Below, in pieces: positions 60,180 to 64,000 of a stretch of DNA of 64,000 bases. The first letter of the stretch is position 1. Each line of letters begins with the position of its first letter. The notes beneath the pieces are model-generated. The model saw only the letters and a program-made list of their open reading frames with translations, made no database searches and was not told the DNA's origin. The position numbers were made by a program, and so were the translations under genes. Source of the DNA: a secondary endosymbiont of Heteropsylla cubana (GTDB taxonomy: Bacteria > Pseudomonadota > Gammaproteobacteria > Enterobacterales > Enterobacteriaceae); the NCBI RefSeq assembly GCF_000287355.1, contig NC_018420.1, forward strand, positions 62,001 to 126,000, in the 5' to 3' direction.

Positions 60180-60430
60180 AGCTTTTTCTCCTCACGCCAC
60201 GGAGTTTACACGCATGCTAAGAATGGTAATCAACCTGCCTAATACATGAAGATTGAAATCTAATATTTTCCAGAAAATAACATTGATACTACGCGATTCA
60301 TGATCGTCTGACTTGATACCGAAATTCGCAACAACTGAAAAGTTGTCATTTTTTTTCAGACTTACATCACGTTTATTTAGTTTCAAAATATCTAGTTTTT
60401 ATTAAGAAAATAGTTTTATTAAAATACTAT
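60180..60430 (-). pseudogene. Possible ssb-like OB-fold remnant
   Basis: A 64-codon frame (60192-60386, TTG start) and its upstream codons read K-L-D-I-L-K-L-N-K-R-D-V, then V-V-A-N-F-G-I-K-S-D, then I-F-W-K-I-L-D. These line up with SSB K-V-I-L-V-G-N-L-G-Q-D-P-E-V, A-V-A-N-I-T-L-A-T-S and V-L-F-G-K-L-A-E in the right order, with about 12 residues missing in the middle. The DNA is richer in G+C than its surroundings. It would be a dead or partial single-strand-binding protein; a working ssb must be elsewhere. Other OB-fold proteins or chance remain possible. Confidence 0.3.
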
Positions 60431-61393
60431 TCCAAAAAAAATCTAGGAAAAAAGCAAGCGAATCTTTAAATATTAAAAAGTAATTTTGAGAGCTTCTTAT
60501 ACTTATATTTATATCTAAATTATTAAAAATTTTACATGAAAAATGTTCATGAAATCACCAGATTTAAAAATAAAGATCAATAGAACTTTTTCTTAAGTTA
60601 TTTACAGATCTTCTCAAAAAGATTATAAACAATAATTATTAACTTAAGCTATCAACACCTCGAAACACTGAATATTTAGATTTAATTACCAACTTTTTTT
60701 AAATCACTGTCACATCTACAGAAAATATCCATCATAAACAACTCAGTTACCCATTAAATAATCTCTAGATATTTCTACTTGATCCTCGTTTTTTCAACAC
60801 CAGTTATATTTGAAATATTTAGCACGCGGTTCCCTTAAGAATTTTCTCGTCAATAACATTAAGTTTAATAGGCAATATTAGTTATATTAATATTCAACAT
60901 ACTAAAAAAACTAATAGTATAATTTTAAATAAAGTTAATCTAACTAATTTAACTAATTTGTACTGATATATTTTAAAACAACCGAAGTATATTGAGTAAA
61001 AATTAATATAAATAAACTATAGCACCTATCATAGAAAAGTATAACTTTAACAAGAATTAAACTTTTATTTTTTTTAATTTTCCACATCTAGCTAACAGGT
61101 GAAAAAACAATAAGATATTCTATAATATAACAATTTTAAAAAAAATCATGAACGTACTAACGATTCAATTAACATCATAAACTTTATTCTATAGTTCATA
61201 TTTAATAATATTTATGATAGTTATTATGCCATTTTTTTATTAAAAATTAATATATTTATGATCATAAAACTAACTGTACCCAAACCATTGATCCAAAATA
61301 ATTAGATATAGATTCAACAAATAAATAAAAAATATATTAAAATTAGCTGTTAGTTTAATATTTATGCATTCTTTTTTTACCTAACGTTAATAA
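60431..61393. other. Gene-free A+T-rich spacer
   Basis: yhhN and zntA would be expected beyond yhhM in E. coli. I recognise neither. Confidence 0.4.
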
Positions 61394-61633
61394 CGGAAAG
61401 AAAAAGATCTTACAAATTACACGAATAATTTTCATCACATACCGGAATTATTAGTTCCCACTCTACGAGAATTAGCAGCCTACTATAATCATCAAAGTTA
61501 TTTAACATTACAGGTCAAGAACATTAAATACATTGGTTGTCAATGTAATTCTTTTCTTAAAACATTAAAAATGTCTTTAAATATATATTTACTACTCCAA
61601 AAAGACGAAAATCATAACAAAGATTTTTTTTAA
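61394..61633 (+). pseudogene. yhhM: Probable yhhM remnant (DUF2500)
   Basis: About 79 codons are open without a start codon. The middle reads R-E-L-A-A-Y...Y-L-T-L-Q-V...K-Y-I-G, resembling the DUF2500 C end Q-Y-H-A-L...G-T-L-S-Y-K-G-T-R-F. The family's N-terminal membrane segment is lost. The support is chiefly positional: the rsmD-yhhL-yhhM order is that of E. coli, with yhhM on the opposite strand as here. Confidence 0.35.
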
Positions 61634-62022
61634 ATTAAATAGTATCAATTATATATATTACATCAAACTTATTTTTAATTAACTGATAGTTCTTATTGCA
61701 ATTAGATATATTTTAATCAAATTAATTAAGACGCTCAATTACATATCAAATAACATCAATAACCAATTATTAGCAAACTTAAAATAAAAAGTACTGTTTT
61801 TATCTCTACTTAAAGAATAAACTTATATCTAGTGTTACCTTTTAGCCTATAAAATTAAAACAAAAGTAGTTGCTTAACAAAAAAACATCCCGTATATAGT
61901 TACATTAAATATGATCTTTATCATTAACAAAAAAAAGTTGAAATTTATAAATTAATTTAATTATATGTTGGTCAAAAAAAATCAATCTGATCAATAACTA
62001 AAGTGATTTTTATTTGAAAAAA
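61634..62022. other. Gene-free spacer between the yhhM and yhhL remnants
   Basis: No gene, tRNA or strong hairpin seen. Confidence 0.45.
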
Positions 62023-62208
62023 TTAAGGCAATATTTTTCTTGTTGTACTCTTAAAAAGAAAAACAATAAAGTAATTTGAGATAGCAAAGATTATATCAAC
62101 GGCTTCTATTAATTTGTAACTCATAACAGGTTGTAACTTGTCATTTATAGAAACAAGAAAAAAGATCATAATAATAAAATAAAATATTGGTTTAATTATA
62201 TTAATCAT
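62023..62208 (-). pseudogene. yhhL: Probable degraded yhhL (DUF1145 membrane protein)
   Basis: A 61-codon ATG frame, M-I-N-I-I-K-P at the start and F-K-S-T-T-R-K near the end, resembles YhhL (about 89 residues; M-W-I-N...L-K-S-T-L-P-K) with two hydrophobic segments between. It lies downstream of rsmD on the same strand, the E. coli order. It lacks the C-terminal 25 or so residues, has no clear ribosome-binding site and is separated from rsmD by 475 bp, so it is probably decaying. A small surviving membrane protein cannot be ruled out. Confidence 0.4.
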
Positions 62209-62683
62209 CTTTAAAGTGCAGATTAAAAAAAATAATAGCTATTTAAGAAAGAGTAATTCTTTATTTTCAATAAAATATTAGATTAGATCTACACTTCAAC
62301 ACTCCTTACTTACAACACTAATATCTTTAATTTAAACACCAAGATTTCTTAATTCAAAGGTCTTTATAAAAATATTCTTAACAGATTAAACCAACAACTT
62401 ACTTATCACAATAAACATTATCTCTACATATAAACTTATAAAATTCTTTTATTAACAACAAATACTGAACAACAACACAACACGTCATGAATTTATGTTA
62501 AACTCTTGATTTTAAAAAAAAGATATTCTATATTTTATAATACATATGCTACATGCATGGTTCATGTAGTGCATTAAAGATAATATCTTTAAAATTAACT
62601 TATAAACATAAAAACTAATTCTATTAGCATCAAACCACTCATTTCTAACATAATTAATGTTTAAAGTATAAAAACAAAATCTT
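62209..62683. other. Gene-free spacer downstream of rsmD
   Basis: A+T-rich, with no gene or clear terminator. A short near-palindrome, TACATGCATGGTTCATGTA, lies near 62550. Confidence 0.45.
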
Positions 62684-63286
62684 TTATTTAAGATACATCG
62701 GTATAACTTGCTTTAATTTTCTATAATCATTTCGAACATAGAGACGATAGAGCACCTTACCAGCAATTTTTCTTCTATGTAATTGCCAATTAGATGGAAC
62801 GATTAGAGAAGAATTTTCTATTTCTGTTTCAATATAAATCCACGCATGTTTTGATAAACGACCGTATTTTTCTAGAATATCCAATGTAGGATTGATCATT
62901 TTAGATCGAAAAGGAGGATCTATGAACACAATATCAAAAACAATTCCAGGCTGAGCAAGCCAAAAAAGAGCATCTGTAGTAATAACTTCTGCTTTGTTTC
63001 CTTGTAATTTTTGCAAATTATGAGAAATCAATGCGCTAATTCTAGAATTTTTTTCTAATAAAGTTACTCTACCAGCAGAACGAGACATAGCTTCAAATCC
63101 TAAAGCACCACTACCTGCAAAACAATCAAGACATCGAGCATCTTTGATAACTGGTGATAACCAATTAAAAACTGTTTCTCGTACCCGACTTGGGGTAGGG
63201 CGTACCGTAGGAATATCCGAAACTAATATCTTTCGACCACGCCAACAGCCACCAATAATCCGGATTTTATTATTAAAATAAAACAA
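62684..63286 (-). CDS. rsmD: 16S rRNA (guanine(966)-N(2))-methyltransferase RsmD
   Basis: RsmD methylates G966 of 16S rRNA in the 30S subunit. The 200 residues match E. coli (198). It has the conserved R-I-I-G-G-x-W-R-G-R start, the SAM-binding L-D-C-F-A-G-S-G-A-L-G, the acidic L-L-E-K-N strand end and the catalytic D-P-P-F motif. The start is TTG: an in-frame TAA lies seven codons upstream and there is no ATG between it and the conserved block, and no clear ribosome-binding site. ftsY, divergent from rsmD in E. coli, is not seen in the remaining 714 bp. Confidence 0.95.
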   Translation of the reverse strand: MFYFNNKIRIIGGCWRGRKILVSDIPTVRPTPSRVRETVFNWLSPVIKDARCLDCFAGSGALGFEAMSRSAGRVTLLEKNSRISALISHNLQKLQGNKAEVITTDALFWLAQPGIVFDIVFIDPPFRSKMINPTLDILEKYGRLSKHAWIYIETEIENSSLIVPSNWQLHRRKIAGKVLYRLYVRNDYRKLKQVIPMYLK

Positions 63287-64000
63287 ATTGTTGTAAATAA
63301 TTAATTATTTTACACATAAAAAGTTATAAAACACTCATTTCAAGTTAATGAATTCATCTCAAATATAAAAATAGAATTGCAAAACGCTATTTCTTTCTTA
63401 ATGTAGTTTGTGTCACAGAATTCCTTACTAATGCAATTAATATGTTTAATATATAATATTTTTGTTTGAAGTCCAATCAAAAATCGTGATTTTTTTTATA
63501 AAGCGAGTTCGCTCGCTAGCGAATATTATTCTATATAAAATATTTATAATCAAAAAGTTTAATTTGTTTTAAATAAAAAAGTGCTTCGATAATATCGATT
63601 AACAAATCATTATACTCTTGATTTCTTTATACTATACTAATAAGTAACAATATTTAATCTACTTTCATACTATTAAAATACGCCTTGAATCTCTCTGTTT
63701 AACAATTTGCAACACATACCTTAAATCTAAGGAAGACTGAAAATTTACTTAATCTAAGTTATTAATATATTAAAAATTAAATTGAAGCGCTATTTTATAT
63801 TTAATTATTCATTTAACTAACATTATATTAATCTAGATAAAACATAATAAAATGTCCGAAAAAATAGATTAAACATAAAATAATAATGTAATTATCTTTT
63901 ATTAATATAGTAATTTATCTTATTTGAATTATATAATCTTAATTATTTTTTAATATACAATTAATATTTAAACTTTCTCACGATTCCTAACTATATAGAA
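63287..64000. other. rsmD upstream region, no ftsY in window
   Basis: No open frame on the plus strand where ftsY should start. A G+C-rich hairpin pair lies at 63503-63523. If ftsY survives with a shortened N-terminal domain it would have to begin beyond the window. Confidence 0.45.
63503..63523. repeat. G+C-rich alternative hairpins upstream of rsmD
   Basis: GCGAG-TTCG-CTCGC (63503-63516) and TTCGCT-CGCT-AGCGAA (63508-63523) are overlapping perfect stems with 4-nt loops that exclude each other. It is one of the most G+C-rich intergenic spots in the window, about 215 bp upstream of rsmD. There is no T run in the right place for a normal terminator. Confidence 0.5.

Overview
This window looks like a piece of chromosome from an insect endosymbiont of the Enterobacterales (Sodalis-like Gammaproteobacteria) at an intermediate stage of genome reduction. 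Every intact gene has an obvious enterobacterial orthologue, often in the E. coli order (accB-accC, cydA-cydB-cydX, znuC-znuB facing znuA-mepM, recB-recD, trpD-trpCF-trpB-trpA). Only about 46% of the window is intact coding sequence; the rest is very A+T-rich DNA. I see no insertion sequence, prophage, CRISPR array or rRNA. The trp genes are split: trpD, trpCF, trpB and trpA are intact, but trpE and trpG are absent. That is the pattern reported for psyllid co-symbionts, where Carsonella keeps trpEG and the second symbiont keeps trpDCFBA. A psyllid secondary endosymbiont is therefore my best guess for the source; this is an inference from gene content only.

Layout. 0-8 kb: a topA-like fragment, guaC, engB and a full-length but dead uvrD. 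8-12.6 kb: corA, then mscL and trkA remnants, then tRNA-Ala. 13-18.3 kb: obgE, sodA, yicC. 19.6-24.3 kb: ptrB, accC, accB. 25.7-28.6 kb: the cydABX oxidase operon. 30-38.3 kb: nadK, tsaB, a mutS remnant and dxs. 38.3-39.2 kb: an ispA pseudogene directly upstream of dxs. 40.8-45.2 kb: trpA, trpB, trpCF and trpD on the minus strand. 47 kb: tRNA-Leu(CAA). 47.8-51.8 kb: the zinc importer and mepM. 52.6-58.1 kb: recD and recB. 60-63.3 kb: an SSB-like fragment, yhhM and yhhL remnants, and rsmD.

The genes cover fatty acid synthesis (accBC), microaerobic respiration (cydABX), superoxide defence, NADP supply, zinc and magnesium uptake, translation and ribosome assembly (engB, obgE, rsmD, tsaB), isoprenoid precursors (dxs) and the last steps of tryptophan synthesis.

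Many of the long spaces are not featureless. By translating both strands I could align several to enterobacterial genes that have decayed in place: uvrD, mutS, ispA, trkA, mscL and probably yhhL/yhhM. Loss of both MutS and UvrD would remove mismatch repair, which fits the A+T drift and the frameshifts in the other pseudogenes. I found no new multi-gene system. The most interesting signals are the split tryptophan pathway, the coordinated repair-gene decay, the ispA loss beside intact dxs, and several structured intergenic hairpins.
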